Shown here: positions 1 to 9,076 of the stretch, piece after piece
Position numbering within the stretch: the first letter of the stretch is position 1
Layout of the letters: every line of letters starts with the position of its first letter
Assembly (NCBI GenBank): GCA_002066995.1
Contig: MWTC01000039.1
Coordinates: 1-64,000 of the forward strand
DNA length: 64,000 nt
Origin: Sphingobacteriales bacterium UTBCD1
Lineage (GTDB): Bacteria; Bacteroidota; Bacteroidia; Chitinophagales; Chitinophagaceae
Reading direction: 5' to 3'
Notes under the pieces: model-generated
Database searches by the model: none
Told to the model about the DNA's origin: nothing
What the model saw: only the letters and a program-made list of their open reading frames with translations
Translations under genes and position numbers: made by a program

Positions 1-50
1 TCAACTAAAAAAAGGGCTTAACCTATCCTTATTCTCATATTATCTTATCT

Positions 51-1154
51 TTAAATATTTTTCCCTCCATAAAGTGAGATCAATTTAGAAACAATTCGTT
101 GAGATGTTTTGCCATCCCATAATTCAGGTATGGCACCTTTTTTCCAAATGTTTTGTTGTAAATTTTTTAAATGATTTTCCAGATTATTAATATCAGTTCC
201 TATTAAAATGTTCGTACCCACCGTAACGGTCTCCGGCCTTTCTGTTGAATTTCGTAATGTCATACAAGGAATTCCCAATACTGTCGATTCTTCTGTAATA
301 CCCCCCGAATCCGTTATTATAGCTCTAGAATTTTTAATTAAATAGATAAATTCAAGGTAACTTAAAGGATCTGTTTGTATCAGCCTTTCATGTGCATATG
401 CGATATCTGCCAAAACTTTTTGAGTCCTTGGATGAACTGGGAAAACAACAGGGAATCCCTCGCTCCCCTTTAAAATGTAATCCAATAGCTCTTTTAATTT
501 TGCAGGATTATCCACATTATTGGGCCTATGCAGAGTTATTAAAAAATATTTACCACTTGTCAAATTCTGTTCTTTGCAAATTCTCGGCTCAATTAATTTA
601 TTTAAATGCTGATATAAAGTATCAATCATAGTATTCCCTACAAAATGGATTCTTTGAGATTCAATGCCGGACTTTATCAAATTTTCATCAGCCATTTTAC
701 TCGTTGTAAAAAAATGATCAGAGATCGAATCCGTTACTATCCTGTTTATTTCTTCAGGCATAGCCATATCGTCGGATCGCAATCCACCTTCCACATGTGC
801 CACGTCTATACATAATTTTTTTGCTGTAATAGCACATGCCATTGTAGAAGTGACATCCCCAACAACTAAAACAATATCTGGTTTGTTTTCAATTAATTCT
901 TTCTCAAATCTCATCATAATTACAGCAGTTTGCTCAGCCTGAGTACCACTCCCGGCTCCGAGGTTAATATCAGGTTCGGGTATGGATAATTGTTCAAAAA
1001 ATTCAGTGCTCATTTTTTTATCATAGTGCTGACCAGTATGAACAAGCCTATACGTTATATTCTTATTATCTCTTTGTGCCTGCTGAATAGCCCTGATAAT
1101 GGGAGCTACTTTCATAAAATTGGGTCTGGCACCTGCTACTAACGTTATATTCAT
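51..1154 (-). CDS. wecB: UDP-N-acetylglucosamine 2-epimerase (non-hydrolysing), first of two WecB paralogs
   Basis: Cytosolic enzyme that interconverts UDP-GlcNAc and UDP-ManNAc, supplying ManNAc units. The family signatures are all present: GARPNFMKVAP near residue 8, HTGQHYD, GDVTSTMA, HVEGGLRS, MPEEINR, TLHRPNN and ITDSGGITEES, which cover the expected acidic and histidine active-site positions. The length of 367 residues is normal. It is the last gene of the EPS operon seen here and lies 18 bp after a WecG/TagA-type transferase, which is the usual user of ManNAc-type donors. A second, clearly different WecB lies at 9077-10126, so the two may serve different sugars. Family assignment is firm; the exact substrate (GlcNAc or a modified HexNAc) is inferred. 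Confidence 0.93.
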   Translation of the reverse strand: MNITLVAGARPNFMKVAPIIRAIQQAQRDNKNITYRLVHTGQHYDKKMSTEFFEQLSIPEPDINLGAGSGTQAEQTAVIMMRFEKELIENKPDIVLVVGDVTSTMACAITAKKLCIDVAHVEGGLRSDDMAMPEEINRIVTDSISDHFFTTSKMADENLIKSGIESQRIHFVGNTMIDTLYQHLNKLIEPRICKEQNLTSGKYFLITLHRPNNVDNPAKLKELLDYILKGSEGFPVVFPVHPRTQKVLADIAYAHERLIQTDPLSYLEFIYLIKNSRAIITDSGGITEESTVLGIPCMTLRNSTERPETVTVGTNILIGTDINNLENHLKNLQQNIWKKGAIPELWDGKTSQRIVSKLISLYGGKNI

Positions 1155-1172
1155 CTTATCGTAAACTGATTT

Positions 1173-1943
1173 TTAGTTTTCTGATTTTCCGCTTTTCCGG
1201 CGATGAAAAGTTTGTTTCATCTTTTCTTTTACAACCAAATAAATAAACTTTGTATTCCCAATCAAATAACGTTTCCACATTCGCCGGGGTTCCTGCATTA
1301 ACCGGTAAAACCATTCAAGCCCCGTTTTCTGCATCCATTTTGGGGCCCGTTTTACAAATCCTGCTACTACATCGAAGCTGCCACCCACGCCCATAATAAA
1401 TGGAGTACAAATAATGTCTTTGTAGGTATTTAAGAAAATCTCCTTTTTGGGAGAACTGATTGCAACAAATAGAACGCTTGCATTGGAGTCAGCTATTTGC
1501 TGAGCTATTAAAGGCTCATCACTTTTATTGTAATATCCATTTCTATAACCGGCAATTAAATCATCACTATATTTATTTTTATAGGTATCAACTACTTTTT
1601 TCACAATTTCTTCTTTGGCACCTAAAAAAAATATTCGGTATTTTTTTTTAAAACACAATTCTACCAGCGCCTCCATCAAATCAATTCCCGTAACTCTTTC
1701 CGGCAAACGCCTGTTTAAAAACCGGGACGCCCAGATAACAGCCTGTCCATCTGCATTAATGATATCACAATTGATTATGGAGTTTCTAAGTTCAGTATCT
1801 TTCTGAGCATTTACAATCTTAGCTGCATTCACCACTACATGGTGAATAGCTCTCTTTTCAGCTATTGATTGATCTATTTTTTCAATAGTTTCCTGCATGG
1901 TAAATGAATCAACAGGAATATTACAAATCATTACTCTGCTCAT
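1173..1943 (-). CDS. WecG/TagA/CpsF family glycosyltransferase (GT26)
   Basis: Transfers a ManNAc-type sugar from its UDP donor to a lipid-linked acceptor at the inner face of the cytoplasmic membrane. Recognised by NADGQAVIW near residue 66, the MGVGGSFDVVAG block, and the C-terminal RAPKWMQ...GLEWFYRL...EPRR signature typical of GT26. At 256 residues it has the usual family length, and a basic amphipathic C-terminus could hold it at the membrane. It sits directly upstream of wecB, which makes the expected donor precursor. Which acceptor it uses, the main EPS lipid or a secondary one, cannot be told from sequence. Confidence 0.9.
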   Translation of the reverse strand: MSRVMICNIPVDSFTMQETIEKIDQSIAEKRAIHHVVVNAAKIVNAQKDTELRNSIINCDIINADGQAVIWASRFLNRRLPERVTGIDLMEALVELCFKKKYRIFFLGAKEEIVKKVVDTYKNKYSDDLIAGYRNGYYNKSDEPLIAQQIADSNASVLFVAISSPKKEIFLNTYKDIICTPFIMGVGGSFDVVAGFVKRAPKWMQKTGLEWFYRLMQEPRRMWKRYLIGNTKFIYLVVKEKMKQTFHRRKSGKSEN

Positions 1944-2007
1944 AGTACCGGAATAAATATTTCAGAGGGCTTTTCTGAATTGATAAACTGATTACCTGTA
2001 TTTCTTC

Positions 2008-3213
2008 TCAATCGTTGCCCGTTTTATTTGTTTCGGATTCGTTTAATAAATAATGAGACATCCCGTAAAACATCCAGGCTTGCACCCAACGGATGTAAGA
2101 TATCCTATTGGTATAAAATTTCCTTTTCTGGTAATAAAAAAAACCACCGACTGATTGCATGTGCTGAATAGCCCATTGCAAAACCCGGCCTGCTAATTTT
2201 TCATTTTTTTTAAAATGGCCTGTTTTTGAAAGGGTCACAAAAAGTTGTGCCGGGGCATGCATATCAACCGGATAAAGATTATTATTATAATATTTTGACC
2301 TTCCTTCTTTGTCAAAAAATGTATTCAGATAAAAATCCATCCCTTTATTCAAAGCATCAGAAAATGTTTCGTCGCTGGTAAATTTTGAATATTCAGAAAT
2401 ACATTCCAGGTTAAATCCTGTATGAAAATTATCAATCCACTGATGAAAAGGCAGCGTACCGTAATACCAGGATCCATCAGCATTTTGAAAATGAATGCAA
2501 TATTCAATTGCCTTTTTAGCATTCCGGTACAGATCTTCGTCTTTGGTATAGGAATAAATCCGGCTTAATAACCTTGCGCCTAGAAGTGAAGCGTTAAAAA
2601 CAGAAGTACGATCAAGGGGTGAGTATGAAAAGGCAAATAAGCCGTTATCAAGTACAGTACGATTCAAATCTTTCAATATAAAATCCTTTGAACTGAGGGC
2701 AGCATCCAGTAATTCTGTTTTATCTAAAACCTCATACGCATCTATCAGCGCATTGGCAGCAAATGTTGTGGCCACAATAGTGGGTGTGAATTTGGGAAGG
2801 AAAAAAGCTTTAGACTGCCAGTCGAAATTATAACCCCAGCAGTTACCGGAATATCCTTCTGATTTAAATCGTAATAATTCACCTGTAAGCAGTTCAATTT
2901 TTTTTCGGATCTGTTCTTTATCTGGGTGCCCGGTTCTAAAAAGATTACAATACCCGGAAATAAATAAAGCAAGCCCCTTTGGGTTCGTTCCTTTTTTTAC
3001 ACCGGTAAGTTTCCTGAAATTTATAAAAGATCTTTTATAAAACTGTATCCAGGCCAGCCTGGCCCATTTATTATTACGAATAAACGGAAGAGCCCGGAAC
3101 AACCGGCTGTTTAATCCATCATAAGGATCCCAGCCTTTAAAATTTTCCTGTTCACAATATGTTTTCAGTCTTTCAAAAGAAGCTGCGGCATTCTCAGAAT
3201 AGTTCATCAACAT
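2008..3213 (-). CDS. Alpha/alpha-barrel (six-hairpin-like) protein of EPS loci, function unknown
   Basis: 401-residue protein without signal peptide or membrane segment. Repeated helix-turn patterns with aromatic and Gly-rich turns (CWGYNFDW near residue 124, NADGSWYYG and WIDNFHTGF in the middle, GGFFYYQKRK and SYIRWVQAWM near the end) resemble (alpha/alpha)6 toroid folds, as in polysaccharide lyases, uronyl C5-epimerases and heparinase II/III relatives. The start overlaps the end of the upstream bi-domain oxidoreductase by 20 bp, so the two are probably translationally coupled. A cytosolic role on a lipid-linked or nucleotide-linked sugar is possible. I do not recognise a catalytic signature and give no enzymatic function. 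Confidence 0.6.
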   Translation of the reverse strand: MLMNYSENAAASFERLKTYCEQENFKGWDPYDGLNSRLFRALPFIRNNKWARLAWIQFYKRSFINFRKLTGVKKGTNPKGLALFISGYCNLFRTGHPDKEQIRKKIELLTGELLRFKSEGYSGNCWGYNFDWQSKAFFLPKFTPTIVATTFAANALIDAYEVLDKTELLDAALSSKDFILKDLNRTVLDNGLFAFSYSPLDRTSVFNASLLGARLLSRIYSYTKDEDLYRNAKKAIEYCIHFQNADGSWYYGTLPFHQWIDNFHTGFNLECISEYSKFTSDETFSDALNKGMDFYLNTFFDKEGRSKYYNNNLYPVDMHAPAQLFVTLSKTGHFKKNEKLAGRVLQWAIQHMQSVGGFFYYQKRKFYTNRISYIRWVQAWMFYGMSHYLLNESETNKTGND

Positions 3214-5353
3214 TAATTTGCTGTGGTAAAGATGTATTCAGACTATCAATAACTTTGAAAGTAGTAAGTGTTGTCAGGCAGATTGATTTGAAACCTATAG
3301 GTGCATCTTTTCCTTCGAGTATATTTTTTAAAAATAATTCTACTTCCTGTTTATGCCCTTTACCGCTTTGATTCACCTGGATTTTTTTACCCTTTTTGTA
3401 AACTTCGGCCTTTTTAAAATCATGAATCACACCAGCTTTTCCGGCACCAAATATTTCAATATGCTCTTTTGGAAGTGAAGTATCTCCATTACTCAGATAC
3501 GTTAAATTACCAACGGAACCATCCCGTAAAGAAACAATTATAGCAAGATTATCATTGGGAGTGATTTTATCATTATCCGTACTTATTCTACGGGCATATA
3601 CATCAACGGGTTCTGAGCCTGAAAAAAACTGAAACAGATCAACAAAATGACACATCTCCCCTATTATTCTTCCTCCACCCAGTTCTTCCATTTGTATCCA
3701 ATTCGTTTTTGGGATCAGCCCTGCATTGATCCTGATATTAATTACAAGCGGCTCTCCGGAATCAGCAAATTCCTTCTTTAAGAATTCAGAGCAAGATGCA
3801 AATCTCCTGTTGAATCCGACCATCAATGGATTGTTATGATTTTTTTTAACTTCTATGATTTTTTTTAACCCCTCCAAATCTGTGGCAAGAGGCTTTTCCA
3901 CAAAAACATTTTTGCCGGCTTTAAGAGATTCTGTTACCTGTGCTGCATGCAGGGTATGTGGTGTTGCAATAAATACCGTATTAATATTCTTTTCTCGGAA
4001 AATATCATTTATTTCGGTTGAACAATAATTGAATCCGAATTTTGCTGCTACATTTTTCGAAGTAATGCCCCTCGATGTTACCACCGTACTCAGGCCAGCT
4101 CCAAAAGTCTTCACATTCGGAATAAGATAACTCTGAGCAAAACTCCCGGCCCCTATAAATCCAACATTGATCTTTTGAAGCGGTTCCGCTTTTAAAGCTA
4201 CTGTGGAAATAAATTTCTCTGGCCTTGCCGGATATTTCAGAAGTATGCCAATGTGTGGTTCTGCAACTTTCCCAATCACGATGTCATAAGCAGTTTCAGC
4301 CTCTGTAATATCAAAAGTATGAGTGATCAAAGGATTGAGATTAATCCTTTTTTTTGACAGAAGTTCCAAAAAGGCTTCCATATTTCTCTGCTCTGTCCAG
4401 CGTACATAAGGATACGGATAATCGTTTCCAAGCTCTTCATAGTTTACATCATAACGTCCTGGTCCATAAGAACAGGACATTTTTAATTCCAGTTCTTTCC
4501 TGTAAAAATGAGGATCCCTGGGAATATCCATTTTAACAGCGCCCACAATTACAAGTTTCCCTTTTTTTCTTAAAATTTCTGAAGCAAATTCAACCGGATC
4601 ATTTGAAGGTGCAGCAGCAGTAATAATCACCGAATCAAAGCCATGGCCATTCGTAAAATTTTCACATGCTGTCAGCACATTTTCCTGACTTCTGTTCATC
4701 GCTTTATCAGCACTCAATTCTTTTGCAAGGCTTACGAGTTTGTCAGACAAATCAATTCCAAATACATTACATCCTGATGCTTTTAGAAGCTGGCAGGTTA
4801 TCTGACCAATCAACCCGAGCCCTATAACACAGACATTATCACCCAAATTTATTTCGGCCTGTCTTACTCCCTGCAACGCAATAGCGCCTAATGTGGTAAA
4901 AGAAGCTTCAGCCGTGCTTACATTATCCGGAATTTTCACTACAAGATTTTGTGGAATTGCAACAATCTCAGCATGTGAAGCAAAATCCTGTCCCCCACAT
5001 GCAACTCTGTCACCTTTTTTAAATTTTCCGTTTTTGTCCATGGAAGCAAGCACAGTTCCAGCCGTGCTGTACCCCATTGCTTTTAATGAATCCAGTTTTG
5101 TTTTTATTTTTTGAATTGTAGCCCTGATTCCTTCTTTTTTAATATTTCGGAGAACCTGTGCCACGAGGTCGGGTCTTTGCTTTGCTTTTCCTAATAAATT
5201 AGCTTTAGCCACTTTTACTGTTCCTCTTTCTGTTCCCGCACTGATCAGCGAATATTCGTTTTCAACTAATACTAAACCGGGAGAAAGTGATGGCAATGGA
5301 ACTTCATCTACATATAATTCACCAGTTTTGAAATTTTGAACAACCTGCTTCAT
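3194..5353 (-). CDS. Bi-domain oxidoreductase: MDR-type dehydrogenase fused to Gfo/Idh/MocA dehydrogenase
   Basis: 719-residue fusion. Residues about 1-370 form a medium-chain dehydrogenase with the Rossmann motif GLGLIGQ, but the usual N-terminal zinc-ligand pattern is replaced by ISAGTERGT. Residues about 390-700 form a Gfo/Idh/MocA domain with GFIGAGSFAQ and the family's EKPLA motif. Both halves should bind NAD(P)H, so the protein could oxidise one carbon of a nucleotide sugar and reduce another, or epimerise through a keto intermediate. Such fusions are known from bacterial EPS and capsule loci, often beside a toroid or heparinase-like protein, as here (20 bp overlap with the next gene). 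Substrate unknown. Confidence 0.85.
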   Translation of the reverse strand: MKQVVQNFKTGELYVDEVPLPSLSPGLVLVENEYSLISAGTERGTVKVAKANLLGKAKQRPDLVAQVLRNIKKEGIRATIQKIKTKLDSLKAMGYSTAGTVLASMDKNGKFKKGDRVACGGQDFASHAEIVAIPQNLVVKIPDNVSTAEASFTTLGAIALQGVRQAEINLGDNVCVIGLGLIGQITCQLLKASGCNVFGIDLSDKLVSLAKELSADKAMNRSQENVLTACENFTNGHGFDSVIITAAAPSNDPVEFASEILRKKGKLVIVGAVKMDIPRDPHFYRKELELKMSCSYGPGRYDVNYEELGNDYPYPYVRWTEQRNMEAFLELLSKKRINLNPLITHTFDITEAETAYDIVIGKVAEPHIGILLKYPARPEKFISTVALKAEPLQKINVGFIGAGSFAQSYLIPNVKTFGAGLSTVVTSRGITSKNVAAKFGFNYCSTEINDIFREKNINTVFIATPHTLHAAQVTESLKAGKNVFVEKPLATDLEGLKKIIEVKKNHNNPLMVGFNRRFASCSEFLKKEFADSGEPLVINIRINAGLIPKTNWIQMEELGGGRIIGEMCHFVDLFQFFSGSEPVDVYARRISTDNDKITPNDNLAIIVSLRDGSVGNLTYLSNGDTSLPKEHIEIFGAGKAGVIHDFKKAEVYKKGKKIQVNQSGKGHKQEVELFLKNILEGKDAPIGFKSICLTTLTTFKVIDSLNTSLPQQINVDELF

Positions 5354-5493
5354 TCTTTTATGTTTATCTAAATATAATTTTAAATCGAATGCCTAAGTAT
5401 TTTTTTGCTTTAATGGTGAACCCGTTGATATTTGAGTGGCTTCAGTGTTATGATTTTCTTAAGTGTATTTTTCTTACAGTTATCCTATAAAGT

Positions 5494-6870
5494 TTATCCT
5501 GAGTTTTGATTGCTATCCTTAGAAATTTTTACTTTAAAAGTCATAGTCCTCATTAATATATAAGAAATCCATACCAGCAAAACGGGTACGATCATTGTAA
5601 ACATCCGTATTTCAGAACATTCCAAAATGCATCCTCCTAAATAGACAAAAACAAACAGTAATAAGAACCGGATCGCAAAAGGAAGTCGTTTCCAGTTAAT
5701 AAACGTTGGGATAATACAAAAGAGAATTAGTACAATCATAATAGAGGCTAAAGGGAAACGGACTAAAGTACCTGGTCGTTGTATAGAATAGGAGTATGGA
5801 TAATTAAAAAGTATTCTGCCAACATTACTGATACAGTTTTGCAAATATTTTCCGGGATGGTCCCTGATATTACGAAATGCAATTCTTTTATATGCGTCAT
5901 CCTTTTCCACACCGGTATATTTATTAATTTCTTCAAAATCCTTTAAATGATATTTTCGTATTGAGTCTTCAGCGCCGGCAATCCTGTTATCCCTGTTTTT
6001 AAGATTTAACTGGCCACCTGAAAACTGTCCGCTACCATCCTGGCCATATAATGAATTCCAGTCTGTTGTTGGATCAGGCGCCCAGCTTCCATATTCCCAT
6101 TCATTGAGTGAAGTCATCCAGTACAAATTATTTCCGGATGATGTGGCCCAGTAAAATATTTTGCCTGTCAAATTATAAGTATAAATTAAATAAGGCGTAG
6201 TTGTTGCAAATGATAAAATCAGAACAAAGAGTAACTTTTTATAATTCAAAGAATGTTTATAAATAACCCAGAGTACCAAAGTGCTTATCAATACTACCAA
6301 TAAGACATAACCAAAAACTACTTTGGTTAAAGCAAGAAACCCCAGCAAGAAACCTGACAAAATTATATAGCGGTTTATTTTAAATGAACCCGCTTCATAG
6401 AAAACCTTGATGAGGCAAAGCAATGCAGCTGCAATCAAAAATATAGTGAAAGGCTCAGTAATCATTAAAGGCAAAGCTTCATACGCATTATAATAACATG
6501 CCCAAAATAAACTAAAGATGAGGGCTATTTTGAATGTAACAAAATGGCGCAAAGATTTATATAAAAAAACAACAGATAAATAATAAAATATCCCATTCAA
6601 TAGCTTAATGCAAATAAGTGGTACGTGCAAAGCAATAAAAGGAGTTAATAATAATGGATATCCCGGACCATTGGTAAAATCGATATGAGGAAAAGGAGGT
6701 GAGTAAAATCCGTGTATCAGATTTTGCGCTAATGTAAAATACCTGGGCTCGTCACCATACATTTTATTGGTTTGCAACACCAGTATGACCGAAGTATATA
6801 ATAAAAGAAATGGCAAGAAAAGCCAAAATGGATTGGCTGGGAGCTTAAGTTTACCTGAAAGGTTCGACAT
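5494..6870 (-). CDS. GT39/ArnT-like integral membrane glycosyltransferase (GT-C fold)
   Basis: 458-residue polytopic membrane protein with about ten hydrophobic segments. The acidic motif GDEPRY (residues about 39-44) lies in the first periplasmic loop after the first helix, where GT-C enzymes place their catalytic Asp/Glu. A long hydrophilic loop (about 230-330) precedes the last helices. Family members take sugars from polyprenyl-phosphate donors on the periplasmic side. The next upstream gene is a DPM-like GT2 with C-terminal membrane helices, which could make that polyprenyl-phosphate sugar. Together they would add a side sugar to the polymer or a lipid after translocation. The specific sugar is unknown. 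Confidence 0.8.
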   Translation of the reverse strand: MSNLSGKLKLPANPFWLFLPFLLLYTSVILVLQTNKMYGDEPRYFTLAQNLIHGFYSPPFPHIDFTNGPGYPLLLTPFIALHVPLICIKLLNGIFYYLSVVFLYKSLRHFVTFKIALIFSLFWACYYNAYEALPLMITEPFTIFLIAAALLCLIKVFYEAGSFKINRYIILSGFLLGFLALTKVVFGYVLLVVLISTLVLWVIYKHSLNYKKLLFVLILSFATTTPYLIYTYNLTGKIFYWATSSGNNLYWMTSLNEWEYGSWAPDPTTDWNSLYGQDGSGQFSGGQLNLKNRDNRIAGAEDSIRKYHLKDFEEINKYTGVEKDDAYKRIAFRNIRDHPGKYLQNCISNVGRILFNYPYSYSIQRPGTLVRFPLASIMIVLILFCIIPTFINWKRLPFAIRFLLLFVFVYLGGCILECSEIRMFTMIVPVLLVWISYILMRTMTFKVKISKDSNQNSG

Positions 6871-6941
6871 AAAAATCTTTAATAGTTAATGGAACAACCC
6901 TGTGTTTTATAAAATAACTGACACTACCCGGAATCGTTTCT

Positions 6942-8009
6942 TTATTCTTTATTCGCAATTTTATTATTCTGTTTTTTAAGTGAAGTGCCCATGTGGAACA
7001 ATTCTTCAAAATATCGTTTGTTCTGAAGTGATAAAAAACCAAGACTCAGAAACTGGATAGCAGCAATAAAAGTTATCCCGCCTACAATAAAGGATTGAGG
7101 GTTTTTTCTGAACTGCAAATACAAGCTATGTGAAAAAGAATTTTCAATGCCGTCACTAAGAACCCTGGTACGGTTTAAGTCTACAATAGTATCCCGAAGC
7201 AACCAGATTAATTCAAACATGGACAAGCCCATCAAAACAATTCCAATACCCATAAAAAAAATATATGGCCGGAAAATAAAACCTGACATCATGCCCGAAA
7301 AAAAACCTCTGAGTGCTTTTAAACTGGAAGTTCTTTTACCTGCAAACCTATTTTGCTCCGTCCAATCCAGGTTTGCTGGTATTTCTACAATCCTGGCACG
7401 AAGTATCATTGCCTTGTAAAGTATCTCTGGATTCACTTCATAATCTCTTGTTTTAAGGTTCACAGACTTAATGAAATCAGTTCTGTAGGCTCTTACCATT
7501 CCGGTAAACGTATGGTATTTATCCTGTGCAGCCATTTTCATAAACCGGTTTACTCCCTTGCTCATAACCCTTCTGAAAAAAGGAACAGCAATCACTTTAC
7601 CACCTTTCATATATGGTGAGGCAAGAACAATATCTGCTGATGATTCGATAAGTTTATCTGTCAATTTTTCAATATTGTCAACAGAATAACTCAAATCCAC
7701 ATCCAATACAATTATAATCTCTCCTCTTGAATTTTTAAACCCGGTCTGTAATGCAAGTCCAAGATTCATATTGACCGGATGATGAATGACCCGGACTTTA
7801 GAATATTTAATGGCTAATTCATCAGCAATTTCACCGGTTTTATCTTTGCTTCCATCATTTATAAGAATTATCTCCCACAGATATTTTCCTTTTCTGCTCT
7901 CCAGAAAATCGCAAATAGTTTTCACGTTATTCGCAAGTATCGCTTCTTCGTTGTAACAAGGAATAACAATGCTGAGAAAAGGGATATTTGTAGTGGGCAT
8001 ATAAAACAC
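6942..8009 (-). CDS. GT2 polyprenyl-phosphate glycosyltransferase (DPM/GtrB-like)
   Basis: GT-A glycosyltransferase with SIVIPCYNEE near residue 13, a VLDVDLSY metal-binding aspartate block where DxD is expected, and two C-terminal membrane helices (about 250-275 and 310-335). The arrangement matches polyprenyl-phosphate mannose/glucose synthases, which make membrane-bound donors for GT-C enzymes. The open frame begins at a GTG at 8009; an ATG three codons further in (8000) starts MPTTNIPFLS and is the more likely start. The GT39-like gene follows after 71 bp, supporting a donor-transferase pair. Confidence 0.85.
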   Translation of the reverse strand: MFYMPTTNIPFLSIVIPCYNEEAILANNVKTICDFLESRKGKYLWEIILINDGSKDKTGEIADELAIKYSKVRVIHHPVNMNLGLALQTGFKNSRGEIIIVLDVDLSYSVDNIEKLTDKLIESSADIVLASPYMKGGKVIAVPFFRRVMSKGVNRFMKMAAQDKYHTFTGMVRAYRTDFIKSVNLKTRDYEVNPEILYKAMILRARIVEIPANLDWTEQNRFAGKRTSSLKALRGFFSGMMSGFIFRPYIFFMGIGIVLMGLSMFELIWLLRDTIVDLNRTRVLSDGIENSFSHSLYLQFRKNPQSFIVGGITFIAAIQFLSLGFLSLQNKRYFEELFHMGTSLKKQNNKIANKE

Positions 8010-8054
8010 AATTACCTAATGTTTAAACAAATAAAGTTATAAACACAATCCACT

Positions 8055-8918
8055 TTATGATGTTTTCCTGAATAGATACCATTTAAGGTCAAATGGCGGG
8101 TAGCTGATATTCCGTTTTCCAAACTTACGGGCAAAAAAACCAATTAAACGCTTTTTCAATAAAAATTTTGGAGTGTTCGCTTCAAGAATGGAAAGTCCAT
8201 GACTAATATTAATTCTTTTGGAAGGCCTTCCTTTGGCAAGTAGTTTAAACCCGTAATAATTGAACAAATCGCTCAATGTCTTATCAGAATACCAATGTAT
8301 GACAGTTGGAGGACAGTACTCATGCCACTTTTTACCGAATATCCGGGCAACAAAGCTTTCCCGGTCCCATGATTCCACTAATACCAACCCGTCATTTTTT
8401 GTTTGTCGGACAACATTTTTCATCGCTGAATCCAAATCATAAAAACTACCAATTACTTCAATCAGCAAAATCAAATCAAACGTATATGGCGAATCGAAGT
8501 CTTCAAATCCGCCAGTTGTGATTTTTAAATTAAGATTATTCCTGCCATAAGAAGCCATAGTGTCATTAGGTTCCACACCCTGTCCTTCCCATCCAGCTTC
8601 CTCAAACCCTTTCAATATAAACCCTGCGGCGGACCCTACATCCAAGACTTTCCCCGGCTTTGTATACCTATCAACAATTTTAGCATATTTTTTCCCTGCC
8701 CTGATCAAAATATCTTTTTCTTCCAGGTAGTTGGGATAGCCGCTTTGTCCTTTAAAAAAATAATCGTCAGAATAAACAGAAGCTAAATGGCTTTCCACTT
8801 CATCCAAATTGGTAAACCGATAGCCGCATTTTTTACATTGCTTAATATCAAACCCGTTTTTTTTAAATAACAAAATCCGTTCTTCCTTACAAGACTTGTA
8901 TGATTCACAGCATTTCAT
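8055..8918 (-). CDS. Class I SAM-dependent methyltransferase with N-terminal cysteine cluster
   Basis: 287 residues. The N-terminus has cysteines at about 3, 4, 10, 28 and 31 (the last two a CxxC), consistent with a small zinc ribbon, as in sugar C- or O-methyltransferases of the TylF/NovU-like type. The SAM motif I is VLDVGSAAG near residue 91, and post-motif I EPN fits a Rossmann-type enzyme. It probably methylates a sugar residue or the growing glycan. It lies between the second wecB and the GT2/GT39 pair within the EPS operon. The methylated position is unknown. Confidence 0.82.
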   Translation of the reverse strand: MKCCESYKSCKEERILLFKKNGFDIKQCKKCGYRFTNLDEVESHLASVYSDDYFFKGQSGYPNYLEEKDILIRAGKKYAKIVDRYTKPGKVLDVGSAAGFILKGFEEAGWEGQGVEPNDTMASYGRNNLNLKITTGGFEDFDSPYTFDLILLIEVIGSFYDLDSAMKNVVRQTKNDGLVLVESWDRESFVARIFGKKWHEYCPPTVIHWYSDKTLSDLFNYYGFKLLAKGRPSKRINISHGLSILEANTPKFLLKKRLIGFFARKFGKRNISYPPFDLKWYLFRKTS

Positions 8919-9076
8919 TGTCCCAACAGAAAAAATTAATGCGAAAATTTAGTGAATTTAAACTTTTATAAATAAAATATTCCTTTTCTAATGATTCCGT
9001 CAATAATTATCCCAAGAAAATAGAAAAATGGCTGTAAAACTTATTAAATCCAATTCAAGCAACCTGTACGTATTTT

